Shown: in pieces, positions 8,568 to 17,026 of the stretch | Numbering within the stretch: position 1 is the first letter of the stretch | Layout of the letters: every line of letters starts with the position of its first letter | Assembly (NCBI GenBank): GCA_026127925.1 | Contig: JAJSLM010000001.1 | Location: forward strand, 248,001-312,000 | Reading direction: 5' to 3' | Length of the DNA: 64,000 bases | DNA from: Thermoplasmatales archaeon | Lineage (GTDB): Archaea; Thermoplasmatota; Thermoplasmata; Thermoplasmatales; Thermoplasmataceae | Translations under genes and position numbers: made by a program | Notes under the pieces: model-generated | Seen by the model: the letters and a program-made list of their open reading frames with translations, nothing else | Told to the model about the DNA's origin: nothing | Database searches by the model: none

Positions 8568-8678
8568 AACAACTTAGATGTACTTTACTTCAAGCAGGAC
8601 GTTCATTGCCGTCTATCAAAATACCTTTGAGGGAGCGTCCAGTCAGACAAATGTGCAAAACAGTGAAATAATGTTAGT

Positions 8679-9035
8679 TTAGGTCTTTGGTTGAAATGTT
8701 AATGACACGCTGATGCCAAATGGGATACCCACACTTATGTCGAAATAAACCGCCCCGATCTTCTTGGATATCTCCTCCAGGTCACTCTGTAATCTCTTTA
8801 TCCAGTCCGAAAAAAGCAAAATGAGATCTGGTCTTCTGCTAAGAATTAAACTTGCAAAATTGTTTATTTTCAATGTTTTTAAATAGGCGGAGAATGGATC
8901 AATGTCCTTCTCCAGCTTTATCTTCAAATCGCTGTAAAGCTCCTCTAAGAAATCCGGCAAATCTGCGAAATCTCCAGTCAGATCATTGCCTTGTAGCGTG
9001 CCGTTGTTCCATTTATTGTATAGGTCTTGAATCAT
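8679..9035 (-). CDS. hypothetical protein, 118 residues
   Basis: I recognise no family. The N-terminal two thirds are helical and acidic (for example DLPDFLEELYSDLKIKLEKD), followed by a helix ending LSRRPDLILLFSDWIKRLQSDLEEISKK and a beta-rich C-terminus (AVYFDISVGIPFGISVSLTF). There is no Cys, membrane span or signal peptide. The ATG at 9033-9035 is the only plausible start. It is flanked by long AT-rich spacers on both sides, with the inverted repeat at 8514-8567 just beyond its stop. Confidence 0.55.
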   Translation of the reverse strand: MIQDLYNKWNNGTLQGNDLTGDFADLPDFLEELYSDLKIKLEKDIDPFSAYLKTLKINNFASLILSRRPDLILLFSDWIKRLQSDLEEISKKIGAVYFDISVGIPFGISVSLTFQPKT

Positions 9036-9250
9036 GAATAAGACAATGGGGTGTTATTTATCTAAGTTTGCAATCTTTTAAGGATTTACCTATTATCCGG
9101 CAATTCATCATCGTTAAGCGTAAGCAACTCTAGAACAATTCACAACGGTCAATAAGAATATAATAAAAGTGCTAAATCATTATTGTATTAATATTTAATG
9201 TCAACAAAATTTGCTAATAAAGTATTTTATGTATATCTAAATATCTACTT

Positions 9251-10855
9251 ATGCAACTAAGGGCTGTTTTTATAAGACCAAGCAATAAAACAGGCAGCGC
9301 TTATATGACTAAGTGGGGATTCCTCCCAGCACCGCTAGGTCTTCTTGCACTTGCCGGCGAAATCCTCCGAATCCCGGGAAGCGCCGTAAAGATTATCGAT
9401 ATGGAAGGTGACAATCTAACCATAAATGAGGCAATTGAAAGAACCTTAGAATTTAATCCAGACCTTGTTGGAATAACACTGCACGCTACTGCCGCGCATA
9501 ACAATGCAGGATTTATAGCGCGTGCGATAAAGAATGCCAAACCCGACACGATCCTTGTAGCCGGAGGCCATCATGCGACGTTTCTTCCAAAAGAAATTAT
9601 AGAATCAGGATTTGATATTTCCGTTCTGGGCGAGGGAGACGAGACAATTTTCGATATCGCAAATGCCATTATAAACGGAACAAGCTTTGCGGAGATTGAC
9701 GGTATAGTGTATAGGAGTGACTCAAAAATCATAAAAACGCATCCGAGAAAACTTATAGGTGATCTTGATTCGCTGCCCTATCCTCCTCTTGAGCTTCTTG
9801 ATGGTAGCAAGTATACATTCAAAGTTTTCGGGAGTGATGAAAAGGTAATGTGTCTTGAAACGTCCAGAGGATGTCCTTATGCTTGCGATTTTTGTTCGGT
9901 AACACCCACATGGGGAAACAAATGGCGGAACAAGTCTAATGATCGTATAATAGAGGAAATGAGAAGAGCAAGAACACTCGGCTATAACTGGATTTTCTTC
10001 ACAGACGATATCTTTATAGTATATCCAAACGTGAAACAGAGAAAGGAACTCTTTGAGAGAATCATCGACGAAAGAATAGACATGAAATGGATCGTTCAGA
10101 TGAGGGCAGATGTCACCGCTAAAAATCCAGATCTTATAAAACTTGCTGCGGATGCAGGAATGACCATCTCGTTCCTTGGAGTGGAATCCGGTAGCCCTGA
10201 AATACTGAAGAAAATGCATAAGGGTGAGTTTACCCCACAGTCTGTAGATGCAGTTAATATATTGTCAAGAAACAACATAGTCACTTTGGTTGGGATGATG
10301 GTTGGAGCCCCATATGAGCGACTAAGGGATGTTATCTCTACGATAAAATTCTCCAGGGCACTTGCTCGGGCAGGTGCAGATGCCATACAATTTTCCATAT
10401 ATACTCCACTTCCTGGAACACGCGTATTTGACAGCGCGCTTAGAGAAAACACACTATTTACCCTTGACTGGGATAGGTATGATGTTCTGACCCCCGTTAT
10501 GGAGACAAATCTTGGACCAGTAATGGACCAGATAGCTCAGGCTTACGCTTATTATTCATTTTACCTGTACAAATTCTTCCGCGGAAAAATAAAGCAGATA
10601 AAACTAGAGGGGAGAAAACAGAAGCTGATCAATTCAGGAACCAGTTTCATAATGGAAATGATGCCTTCGTATATTCATGATTTTTTTAGTTTTCCCAGAC
10701 TTTTGCTTGAGACCTATAATCTATATTGGTATGGCAAAAAGCATAAGCAGGAATTTTCCGCCAAGATCAAAGAAGCTCTTGAGACCTCTAACAAGATAAT
10801 ATATGATATGGACGGCACCGCTAAAAATCCATATTATTTGATCAAAGAGAATTGA
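9251..10855 (+). CDS. B12-binding-domain radical SAM enzyme
   Basis: The 534-residue protein has an N-terminal cobalamin-binding-type Rossmann domain (about 20-145, with GFLPAPLGLLALAGEI, LVGITLHATA, VAGGHHATFLP, VLGEGDET) and a radical SAM barrel with the cluster motif CPYACDFC: Cys208, Cys212, Cys215. Later blocks FFTDDIF, SFLGVESGSPEIL and SIYTPLPGTRVF are typical of this BchE/HpnR/Grs-like class. Such enzymes methylate or form C-C bonds at unactivated carbons. A role in tetraether lipid cyclisation (Grs-like) is possible in this lineage but is inference. It is monocistronic, starting at the ATG at 9251 after a long AT-rich region (9040-9250). Confidence 0.88.
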   Translation: MQLRAVFIRPSNKTGSAYMTKWGFLPAPLGLLALAGEILRIPGSAVKIIDMEGDNLTINEAIERTLEFNPDLVGITLHATAAHNNAGFIARAIKNAKPDTILVAGGHHATFLPKEIIESGFDISVLGEGDETIFDIANAIINGTSFAEIDGIVYRSDSKIIKTHPRKLIGDLDSLPYPPLELLDGSKYTFKVFGSDEKVMCLETSRGCPYACDFCSVTPTWGNKWRNKSNDRIIEEMRRARTLGYNWIFFTDDIFIVYPNVKQRKELFERIIDERIDMKWIVQMRADVTAKNPDLIKLAADAGMTISFLGVESGSPEILKKMHKGEFTPQSVDAVNILSRNNIVTLVGMMVGAPYERLRDVISTIKFSRALARAGADAIQFSIYTPLPGTRVFDSALRENTLFTLDWDRYDVLTPVMETNLGPVMDQIAQAYAYYSFYLYKFFRGKIKQIKLEGRKQKLINSGTSFIMEMMPSYIHDFFSFPRLLLETYNLYWYGKKHKQEFSAKIKEALETSNKIIYDMDGTAKNPYYLIKEN

Positions 10856-10877
10856 TTAGTAACTCCTTCCTTGTGAA

Positions 10878-10951
10878 CGGGCTCGCCGGGATTTGAACCC
10901 GAGTCTTCGGCTTCGAAGGCCAACAGGATATCCTGGCTACCCCACGAGCCC
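10878..10951 (-). tRNA. tRNA-Arg (TCG)
   Basis: On the minus strand the acceptor stem GGGCTCG starts at 10951 and pairs with CGAGCCC ending at 10879; the discriminator G is at 10878. The anticodon stem TTGGC/GCCGA encloses the loop CTTCGAA with anticodon TCG, reading CGA arginine codons. The T arm reads CTCGGG-TTCAAAT-CCCGG. There is no intron and CCA is not encoded. Confidence 0.95.
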
Positions 10952-11060
10952 AAGTGGTAATCAATGAACCGGTTAATTATTTTGTCTACTTCTTTTAGAA
11001 TAGGTTTGTTAGATATAATTATCTAAGCCATTGGACCTGAACGGTAGGTCCTAAAATTAC

Positions 11061-11591
11061 TTACGCCTCTTCTATTTTTGAGGCTTTTCTCGAAAACATC
11101 TTCAGAATATATCGAACCTGGTCGAAAAATGATGAAACACTCTTAGTAAGCTTTAGCGCTGCGTACGCCCAAAGGAGGGAGATTGCCAGAACAATAAGAG
11201 AAAATGATAGGTAACTTAGATATGCAGGGGGGGCCAGGTCAAAATAGATAGCAAATGAATCCAAGAAACCTATGGGAAAAGCGACAATGTATTTCCATGA
11301 CTTTTTCAAAACAAACATTACTGCGAGGAAGCCCCAAATAGTATGGTCGATTAATGAAGATATGCGATCCAGTAGATGTGGAAGTAAGCCTGAAATATAC
11401 GTAGAAATAACATTAATCTTCAATGGCAAAGCTGCTGGATTAAACTCTATTGTAAGAGTTACAGATATTATTCCCACTACGCCGAGGAGCACAAAATTTT
11501 CGCACATAGCAAGTTCAGGTCCCATTGCTATGGCGCTCTGTGAATCGAGATATTTTTTGAATATTAACGCAAAAATAAAGGCAAGTCCCAT
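11061..11591 (-). CDS. multi-pass membrane protein, unknown (possibly C-terminal part of a split gene)
   Basis: No family is recognised. The 176-residue protein has about four or five transmembrane segments (near 1-12, 30-48, 78-97, 98-114, 124-150) and a basic C-terminal tail rich in Lys/Arg (FFDQVRYILKMFSRKASK). Its ATG at 11591 directly follows an in-frame TAA. The preceding gene reaches that same frame if one T is removed from its T9 run, so the two would then be end-to-end (TAAATG) and translationally coupled. It is the last gene of the operon starting with the GntR-type regulator. Confidence 0.6.
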   Translation of the reverse strand: MGLAFIFALIFKKYLDSQSAIAMGPELAMCENFVLLGVVGIISVTLTIEFNPAALPLKINVISTYISGLLPHLLDRISSLIDHTIWGFLAVMFVLKKSWKYIVAFPIGFLDSFAIYFDLAPPAYLSYLSFSLIVLAISLLWAYAALKLTKSVSSFFDQVRYILKMFSRKASKIEEA

Positions 11592-11850
11592 TTAAAAAAA
11601 TACCGTTTGAGCTCCGACCGCTATATATGCCCAAATGCTTTGTTTTAAAAAAAAAGGCGCTAAACAATGCATCAGAGACTTCTTTCAAGAAAATGGCAAG
11701 AAAGTATGCAAATGCAGCGATTCCAAACACTAGAACAATACTCCTTCCTTTGCCACGACTTCCCATCATTGCCAATAAGGAAATGATGCCAACTAACAGA
11801 GATATAGCCGGAGAGAGAAAGTAAACAAAAAGAGAAGGCGGCACAGTCAT
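11515..11850 (-). CDS. small membrane protein with probable homopolymer frameshift
   Basis: As sequenced the ORF encodes 111 residues, but only the first ~68 look like protein: two hydrophobic segments (LFVYFLSPAISLLVGIISLL and IVLVFGIAAFAYFLAIFL). After a run of nine T (minus strand; 11647-11655 on plus) the reading becomes polar and Cys/Asn-rich and overlaps the next gene. Dropping one T gives AFFLKQSIWAYIAVGAQTVFF followed by a TAA at 11592-11594, a convincing third membrane helix ending right at the ATG of the downstream gene. The frameshift may be a sequencing error, a mutation or slippage. Confidence 0.55.
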   Translation of the reverse strand: MTVPPSLFVYFLSPAISLLVGIISLLAMMGSRGKGRSIVLVFGIAAFAYFLAIFLKEVSDALFSAFFFKTKHLGIYSGRSSNGIFLNGTCLYFCVNIQKISRFTERHSNGT

Positions 11851-11854
11851 AAGA

Positions 11855-12967
11855 TCATCTCAATAACATTAAGGTGATGATCAAGACAACAAGAGGTAAT
11901 GACATTAAAAGAATGAATACTAGGACCCCCTTTTTGTTTCCAAAGTTGATGGTATATCCAACTCCAAATCTCTTTGGAACGAAAATGCTATGATCGTGTT
12001 TGTTGTCATAGATCGCACCAGCCCTCCATTCCTTGTTGTCGTCTATGTTAGTTTCAAGTGATTTGGTTGCCTCTTCCCCAGTTCTCATGGCCTCCAGCTT
12101 TCTGCTCCCCATCTGACCATATCTTAGAGAAAATATTAATACGACCAGCAAGATCATAACTGGCCAGGCAATAATTATAATTATAAAACCCGGGTTCATA
12201 CTAATAATGCCCCAGGTCAAAAGAGAGATGGACAATATCAGCAACTCAGATAATATACCAATGAATGCAAGCAACTCGATGGTTCTATTCCGGAACATTA
12301 TCTGAGTTCTGTAGGAGTCTTTTGGGGCATAGGATTCAATGTCTATTTTAGATCGTGTCATAAGATAGCCAATAGACAGGAACATAGAAGCTATAACATA
12401 GCCGATTATAGGTAGAATAAGGACACTAAGATAAGTTTTTACAGCAAAACCGTTAGGCTTTCCATGGGCTCCAAAATGTATCGCCATAATATGTGGCAGC
12501 GTATGGTAAATCTCCATCCCAATCAGGGTTCCAATTATTGTGATAAATAGCATTGGAGTGAACATGAGAACTACGTGAACAGGTGATATATAATCGGAAA
12601 TTGTTGCGTATGAAACCTGGTTGACGTTCGCGTACCATTCTTCTTCTTGCTCGATTTTTAGAAGTTTGTAATGTGCCTTAAGATATGCAACAAAATACAC
12701 ACCTATTTCGAGGATAACAATTCCAGTAGCAATTAAAGGGCGATCGAAAAGGATCACAAAAATCACTATTACTGGAGCAGAGTATAATAAAACGTCAACT
12801 GTATAGCCATTTCTGATCTTTGAAATTCTGGAGTCATCAATTTTGGAGGAAGGTATTCTGACGCCAAACTGGATAGTTTTCAACGTCAATTTTGGAATGA
12901 TTAGGCCAAAGATCATAAGGAAAACAAGTAAAGAAAAATTCAACAAAAATTCGTAATTTATATACAT
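11855..12967 (-). CDS. DUF1648/DUF5808 multi-pass membrane protein
   Basis: The 370-residue protein has about nine membrane helices. The segment with HTLPHIMAIHFGAHGKPNGFAVK (near 163-185, HFGAHGKPN) is the DUF1648 pattern of SdpI-like immunity proteins, and YDNKHDHSIFVPKRFGVGYTINFGN near the C-terminus (about 318-342) is the DUF5808 pattern. Such proteins are commonly encoded with a YtrA-type GntR regulator in bacteria, as here. Function is not settled; signal or immunity roles are known only for SdpI/SdpR relatives. The upstream regulator gene ends 12 nt before its start. Confidence 0.75.
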   Translation of the reverse strand: MYINYEFLLNFSLLVFLMIFGLIIPKLTLKTIQFGVRIPSSKIDDSRISKIRNGYTVDVLLYSAPVIVIFVILFDRPLIATGIVILEIGVYFVAYLKAHYKLLKIEQEEEWYANVNQVSYATISDYISPVHVVLMFTPMLFITIIGTLIGMEIYHTLPHIMAIHFGAHGKPNGFAVKTYLSVLILPIIGYVIASMFLSIGYLMTRSKIDIESYAPKDSYRTQIMFRNRTIELLAFIGILSELLILSISLLTWGIISMNPGFIIIIIAWPVMILLVVLIFSLRYGQMGSRKLEAMRTGEEATKSLETNIDDNKEWRAGAIYDNKHDHSIFVPKRFGVGYTINFGNKKGVLVFILLMSLPLVVLIITLMLLR

Positions 12968-12978
12968 TTGTATTCACT

Positions 12979-13359
12979 TTACATATCTTGGTCTAAAATT
13001 CGCTCTATGAGACGAATTATTGATTTCGAAGAAAACCCAGTAGCTTTCGCTTCAGATATCAATAATTTTTCGTCCTTTAGCCATTCTGATATAAATTTAT
13101 CATTATTCTTTTTATCCTGACCAATGATGGTTTGCTTCCTTTCATTCCGGTGAGCAAAGTCTCTTTCTACAAGCATATCATACGCCCTGTTCACAGTGTG
13201 GTAGTTAACGGAGAGATCAATGGCGAGTTTTCTGCTTGAAGGCAATTTTGAACCCTGCTTAAGAGTTCCTTTAGATATCAATTTAACAATCTGCCAATAA
13301 ATCTGAAGATAAATTGGCATTTCAGAGTCGAATTCTATCTTTATTAAAATGTCCTCCAT
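12979..13359 (-). CDS. GntR-family regulator, YtrA subfamily
   Basis: The 126-residue protein begins with a GntR winged helix (about 8-75: EMPIYLQIYWQIVKLISKGTLKQGSKLPSSR, then LAIDLSVNYHTVNRAYDML). The short C-terminal region of two helices, with no ligand domain, is the YtrA type, which usually represses its own membrane-protein operon. It is the first gene of an operon with three membrane proteins (11061-12967). A perfect inverted repeat lies 31 nt upstream of its start, consistent with autoregulation. Confidence 0.88.
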   Translation of the reverse strand: MEDILIKIEFDSEMPIYLQIYWQIVKLISKGTLKQGSKLPSSRKLAIDLSVNYHTVNRAYDMLVERDFAHRNERKQTIIGQDKKNNDKFISEWLKDEKLLISEAKATGFSSKSIIRLIERILDQDM

Positions 13360-13389
13360 ATCAAGACATGTATAACATATATTTAAGGG

Positions 13390-13412
13390 CTGTTATATTG
13401 TCGCTATAACAG
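13390..13412. promoter_or_regulatory. candidate operator of the YtrA-type regulator
   Basis: CTGTTATA (13390-13397) and TATAACAG (13405-13412) form a perfect 8-bp inverted repeat with a 7-nt spacer. A further TATAACAT half site lies at about 13371-13378. The position, 31-53 nt upstream of the GntR gene start, overlaps the likely promoter, so binding of the regulator dimer would block transcription. Confidence 0.6.
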
Positions 13413-13563
13413 AAAAATTCCTTTTTTATGAATCGTTGTTTCTAATTATTTCTACCATTTATAACTTAGCGGCAAGATGGCATTATCGCCTCTAAATACA
13501 ATATTCACTGGATTCTGACTTATGGACTGGAAGATAAAATTTGCAGAGCGATGGCAGCTGCAG

Positions 13564-15159
13564 CTATGTAACTGGGATTGCTGCACCATCACCTCTTGGA
13601 TCGGCACCACCACAGACAACATCATTGCTATCTAATCCAACAATCTGAGCATGCCCAAAAAGGGAGGATAGTGATTCTTTCTTAACTGGTAAGAGCCCAT
13701 GTAGATTCATTGATGAGAGTCGGTCAAAAGCCTCCTCCTCTATGATTATATGCCTAGGCTGCTCATATATCGTGTGCGGAAAAGCCCATCTTGGAGAATC
13801 AAGTGCTGTCTGTGGGCTCATCTTCGATCTAAGCAGGTCTTGAATAAGTTGAAAATGGATCTGTGGCTGGATATCGCCGCCCATCGTCCCAAGAGAAAAC
13901 CTGAATTTTCCTTCATATTCTATCATTGCTGCTGAAAGTGTATGGAAGGTCCTTTTGTTTGGTTCTAAAACATTTTTATGTGCCTTGTCCAGACTGAAAT
14001 AACTGCCTCGGTTTTGCAAAATAAAACCAGTTCCTTCAGGAGAGACTCCTGAACCGAATCCTAGATAGTTGCTTTGAATCATGGATATGGAGTTTCCATC
14101 ACTGTCGGCGATGCAGAAATATGTCGTATCTCCCTGACTGTGTTTATGATTCTCTTCTTCCATTATTTTGTTATTTTCCTTCAAAATTTTCTCCGAGAAC
14201 TTTCTTGTAAGGAAGTACTTTGGGGGCTCGTAGAAGTCCGGATCGGTAATCTCCTTGCGTTGACGGTAGGCGATGATTCCGGCAAGTAGATCCTGTGAAA
14301 AATTGTCCGATCGGTTGTTGGCTCCATTTTCTTCGATTAATTTCAAAACATCCAGCCAGAGCAATAATGTACTTCCCTGACTGTTTGGCGAGGTCTCATA
14401 TATTGTGTGTTCGTGATATTCTGTGCTCATGGGTTTACCTATGGTAACTTTATGAGCCTTGAAATCCTCCTCATCAAGCATCACCTCTGTTCCTTTTAGT
14501 CCTGAAATGATCTTGTCTGCAAGATATCCTCTATAAAAAGTATTGGGACCTTCCTCTGCTATCAGCTTCAGGCTCCCTGCCAGCAAGGGTTGTTTGAACA
14601 CAGATCCAATGGCTGGAAAAACTGAATTTGGGGCAAAGAGTGATGACCAGTTGTATCTACTAAGAGCAGGATACGACTTCTCTACAGACTCTCTATATTT
14701 GAGAGTTATAGGGAACCCATTTTCGGCCAAATCTATTGCTGGAGCTATAAGTTCAGGGAGATCAAATGAACAATATTTATCAAAGATCTCTTTCCACCCA
14801 CTTACGAGTCCGGGCACTGTCAAAGCGGAAAGCGGTCCTCTTTCTGGGATGTGATTAAGCCCCCTTTCCGTGTAATTTGATATGGCAGCATTGTGTGATG
14901 ACCTGCCGCTACCATTTATGTCGATTATAGGCTCACCATCCACTCTCACCAAAGCAAACATATCCCCACCAAGTCCACAAAGGTTATTCTGCGTAACACA
15001 CAGCGCGGCGCTGGTCGCTATTGCAGCATCAAACACGTTGCCTCCTTCTCTTATTATGTTACTTCCTATTATCGAGGCCTGCAAGCTTGAGGATGAAACG
15101 ACCGCATTTTGCGAGTAGGCGTCGGGTCTTGTTTGAGATTTCATGAAATCAGAGACCAC
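13564..15159 (-). CDS. ggt: gamma-glutamyltranspeptidase
   Basis: The 531-residue Ntn-hydrolase cleaves gamma-glutamyl bonds of glutathione-like or gamma-glutamyl peptides. The large-subunit block NLCGLGGDMF and the autocleavage site GDTTYFCIADSDGN are visible; by alignment with E. coli GGT the nucleophile is Thr345, which becomes the N-terminus of the small subunit. SLGTMGGDIQPQIH near 425 matches the small subunit. There is no signal peptide, so it appears cytoplasmic, as in Thermoplasma. GTG at 15159 follows the upstream stop with no gap; ATG at 15144 is an alternative. The acidic C-terminal glycine loop is present (GGADPRGDGAA). Confidence 0.92.
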   Translation of the reverse strand: MVSDFMKSQTRPDAYSQNAVVSSSSLQASIIGSNIIREGGNVFDAAIATSAALCVTQNNLCGLGGDMFALVRVDGEPIIDINGSGRSSHNAAISNYTERGLNHIPERGPLSALTVPGLVSGWKEIFDKYCSFDLPELIAPAIDLAENGFPITLKYRESVEKSYPALSRYNWSSLFAPNSVFPAIGSVFKQPLLAGSLKLIAEEGPNTFYRGYLADKIISGLKGTEVMLDEEDFKAHKVTIGKPMSTEYHEHTIYETSPNSQGSTLLLWLDVLKLIEENGANNRSDNFSQDLLAGIIAYRQRKEITDPDFYEPPKYFLTRKFSEKILKENNKIMEEENHKHSQGDTTYFCIADSDGNSISMIQSNYLGFGSGVSPEGTGFILQNRGSYFSLDKAHKNVLEPNKRTFHTLSAAMIEYEGKFRFSLGTMGGDIQPQIHFQLIQDLLRSKMSPQTALDSPRWAFPHTIYEQPRHIIIEEEAFDRLSSMNLHGLLPVKKESLSSLFGHAQIVGLDSNDVVCGGADPRGDGAAIPVT

Positions 15160-15816
15160 TTATATTTGGAAGGACTGGCCAGGTTCTAGAACCATTACGA
15201 CTGACGAGTTTCCAACAAGTTTCTTGAATTCGTTTGGGTCCTGAGAAATTGCAGGAAACGTACTGTAATGCATGGGAACGGTAATTTTGGCACCTATAAG
15301 TTTTGCAGCAATCGCAGCCTCCTTCGGGCTCATGGTATAATATCCTCCAATAGGTAGAAGTGCGACATCAGGGTGATACAACTCGCCTATATATTTCATA
15401 TCTCCAAACAGTGCAGTGTCCCCTGCATGATATATCGTTTTTGAATCGCCAGATACCAGCACTCCACTCTCATTTCCACTGTGAACGGCAGCAGTTAGGC
15501 CAAATTTTACTTCGCCAAAATCGGTCATGCTGCCCTTATTCAAACCAATAAACTGTTCCTGCGGTATTCCTTCGGTATCGAGCTGCGATAGCCCAAACAT
15601 TCCGACAATTTTTGCCCCAGTTCTCTTCGCAATCTTAAACGTATCTCCAACGTGATCAAAATGATTGTGCGTTACAGCGATATAATCCACCTTTTCAATA
15701 TCTGATTCTTTCATAGCAGATTTTGGATTATCTGTAAGAAAAGGATCAATTAATACCCTCACTTTAGAGAAATCGATCATCCACGCAGCGTGTCCCAACC
15801 ATTTCAACGCAACCAT
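15160..15816 (-). CDS. UPF0173 metal-dependent hydrolase
   Basis: The 218-residue protein is a compact metallo-beta-lactamase fold of the UPF0173/UlaG-like family. Metal motifs are WLGHAAW at 7-13, THNHFDHVGD near 50 (HxHxDH), AAVHSGNESG near 110, YHAGDTALFGD near 128 and PMHYSTFP near 181. Substrates of the family are mostly unknown. It is translationally coupled to ggt: the TAA stop is directly followed by the ggt start, which hints at a shared pathway, possibly gamma-glutamyl compound turnover. Confidence 0.9.
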   Translation of the reverse strand: MVALKWLGHAAWMIDFSKVRVLIDPFLTDNPKSAMKESDIEKVDYIAVTHNHFDHVGDTFKIAKRTGAKIVGMFGLSQLDTEGIPQEQFIGLNKGSMTDFGEVKFGLTAAVHSGNESGVLVSGDSKTIYHAGDTALFGDMKYIGELYHPDVALLPIGGYYTMSPKEAAIAAKLIGAKITVPMHYSTFPAISQDPNEFKKLVGNSSVVMVLEPGQSFQI

Positions 15817-15876
15817 AATAGCACCAATAGAGTTAATGCATTCTGCTTTAAATTTGTTGCTGAAATCTGTGGCCCT

Positions 15877-16041
15877 TCAGCGCAGTATGCCTTTTCGGAA
15901 AAGATATGGTGTGCAGGTAGATGTAATACCTTTGAAGATACACATCTTAGTGTTTTGCGTTACATCCACTTTATAACGAATGGTCCCTAATTGCTTCCAT
16001 TTTTCATTAAAAATAGCATCCTCTGCTTTTTGGTCTTCCAT
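15877..16041 (-). CDS. possible small protein, 54 residues
   Basis: In the 337-nt gap between the UPF0173 gene and the CBS protein, the minus strand has an uninterrupted ORF with a plausible globular composition: MEDQKAEDAIFNEKWKQLG at the start, and a basic C-terminus with two Cys (MCIFKGITSTC). I recognise no family. No Shine-Dalgarno is visible. Support is only the open frame and balanced residue use, so this may equally be chance. The rest of the gap holds a GATGTAA/TTACATC dyad and AT-rich promoter DNA before 16154. Confidence 0.3.
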   Translation of the reverse strand: MEDQKAEDAIFNEKWKQLGTIRYKVDVTQNTKMCIFKGITSTCTPYLFRKGILR

Positions 16042-16153
16042 AGAAGAGCACAATATGATTTACCTTACAGGATTGTGAAAAAAGCGAATTATTAAAATAT
16101 TAGCTGTTGGGAATAGAAAGCAATTAATATATTAGTCATTCATTACGTTCTCT

Positions 16154-17011
16154 ATGCCCAAGAAAGTAAAGGAGATCATGACTAAAGATCCGATAACACA
16201 TAAAGTCCCCAGTAATGTTTCGGATATAATTAAAATCCTGATCAAGGAAAACATAACAGGGCTACCCCTAGTGAATTCTTCTGGCAAATATGCAGGGATG
16301 ATCAGTAGAAGGGACGTGTTCGATCATCCGGATGAGACTCAGACAGCGATAGTTATGAGACGCGCTAAACCTGTTTCTGTTAACGATTCTGTTGAAGTGG
16401 CGGCTAAGGAAATGCTTTTGCAAAACAGGAGGCATCTTGCAGTCGTAGACTCGAGTAAAAAGGTTGTCGGTATATTAACCCCCCAGAACCTTCTTCCTGT
16501 TGTCAAAGAACTACACGGCAGTGAAAAGGTTAAAGACGTATTGAATTCAATTTCTGTTCCACTCTGGGAAAATACCCCGATAAATGTTGCTTCTTTTACC
16601 ATGAGACTGTCACGCGTTTATTCATGTCCAGTCGTGAACGAGCGGGGCGAACTGCTGGGCCTGATAACCGATAGGGATATATTTGATAAAGTAAACATAA
16701 AGTCTAGTGTCATATTGACAGAAACTGGCATGGCTGATGATGAAGATCCATGGTCATGGGACGGAATACGGAATGTGGTTACATATGTCATAGAGAAAAG
16801 CAATATTGAACTTCCCAAAAAGCCAATCAAGAGCATAATGATCAAGAACCCAGAGATAGCCACTACCGTTGACAAGATTTCTTCTGCTGTCGGGAAGATG
16901 GAGAAGGGCAACTACAATCAGCTTCCGGTAGTTGATCATCAAGGGAAGCTTGTTGGCATGCTTTATGATATCCAGATAATGCGAATATTCGAAACGAAGA
17001 AAGTCCAATAG
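16154..17011 (+). CDS. four-CBS-domain protein
   Basis: The 285-residue protein consists of two Bateman modules, that is, four CBS motifs (about 1-60, 61-120, 127-185, 222-283). Typical strands are VKEIMTKDPI, GLPLVNSSGKYAGMISRRDVF, HLAVVDSSKKVVGILTP, SCPVVNERGELLGLITDRDIF and QLPVVDHQGKLVGML. Such stand-alone proteins bind adenosine nucleotides or SAM and sense energy or other states. It is 15 nt upstream of glyS and probably co-transcribed; a regulatory link is not shown. Confidence 0.88.
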   Translation: MPKKVKEIMTKDPITHKVPSNVSDIIKILIKENITGLPLVNSSGKYAGMISRRDVFDHPDETQTAIVMRRAKPVSVNDSVEVAAKEMLLQNRRHLAVVDSSKKVVGILTPQNLLPVVKELHGSEKVKDVLNSISVPLWENTPINVASFTMRLSRVYSCPVVNERGELLGLITDRDIFDKVNIKSSVILTETGMADDEDPWSWDGIRNVVTYVIEKSNIELPKKPIKSIMIKNPEIATTVDKISSAVGKMEKGNYNQLPVVDHQGKLVGMLYDIQIMRIFETKKVQ

Positions 17012-17026
17012 GAGTGTGAGTAAACT

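Noticed and set aside
15790-15990. 66-codon plus-strand ORF
   Set aside because: Starts inside the UPF0173 gene in antisense and has a Cys/Phe-rich shadow composition. The minus-strand ORF at 15877-16041 is the better, still weak, candidate.
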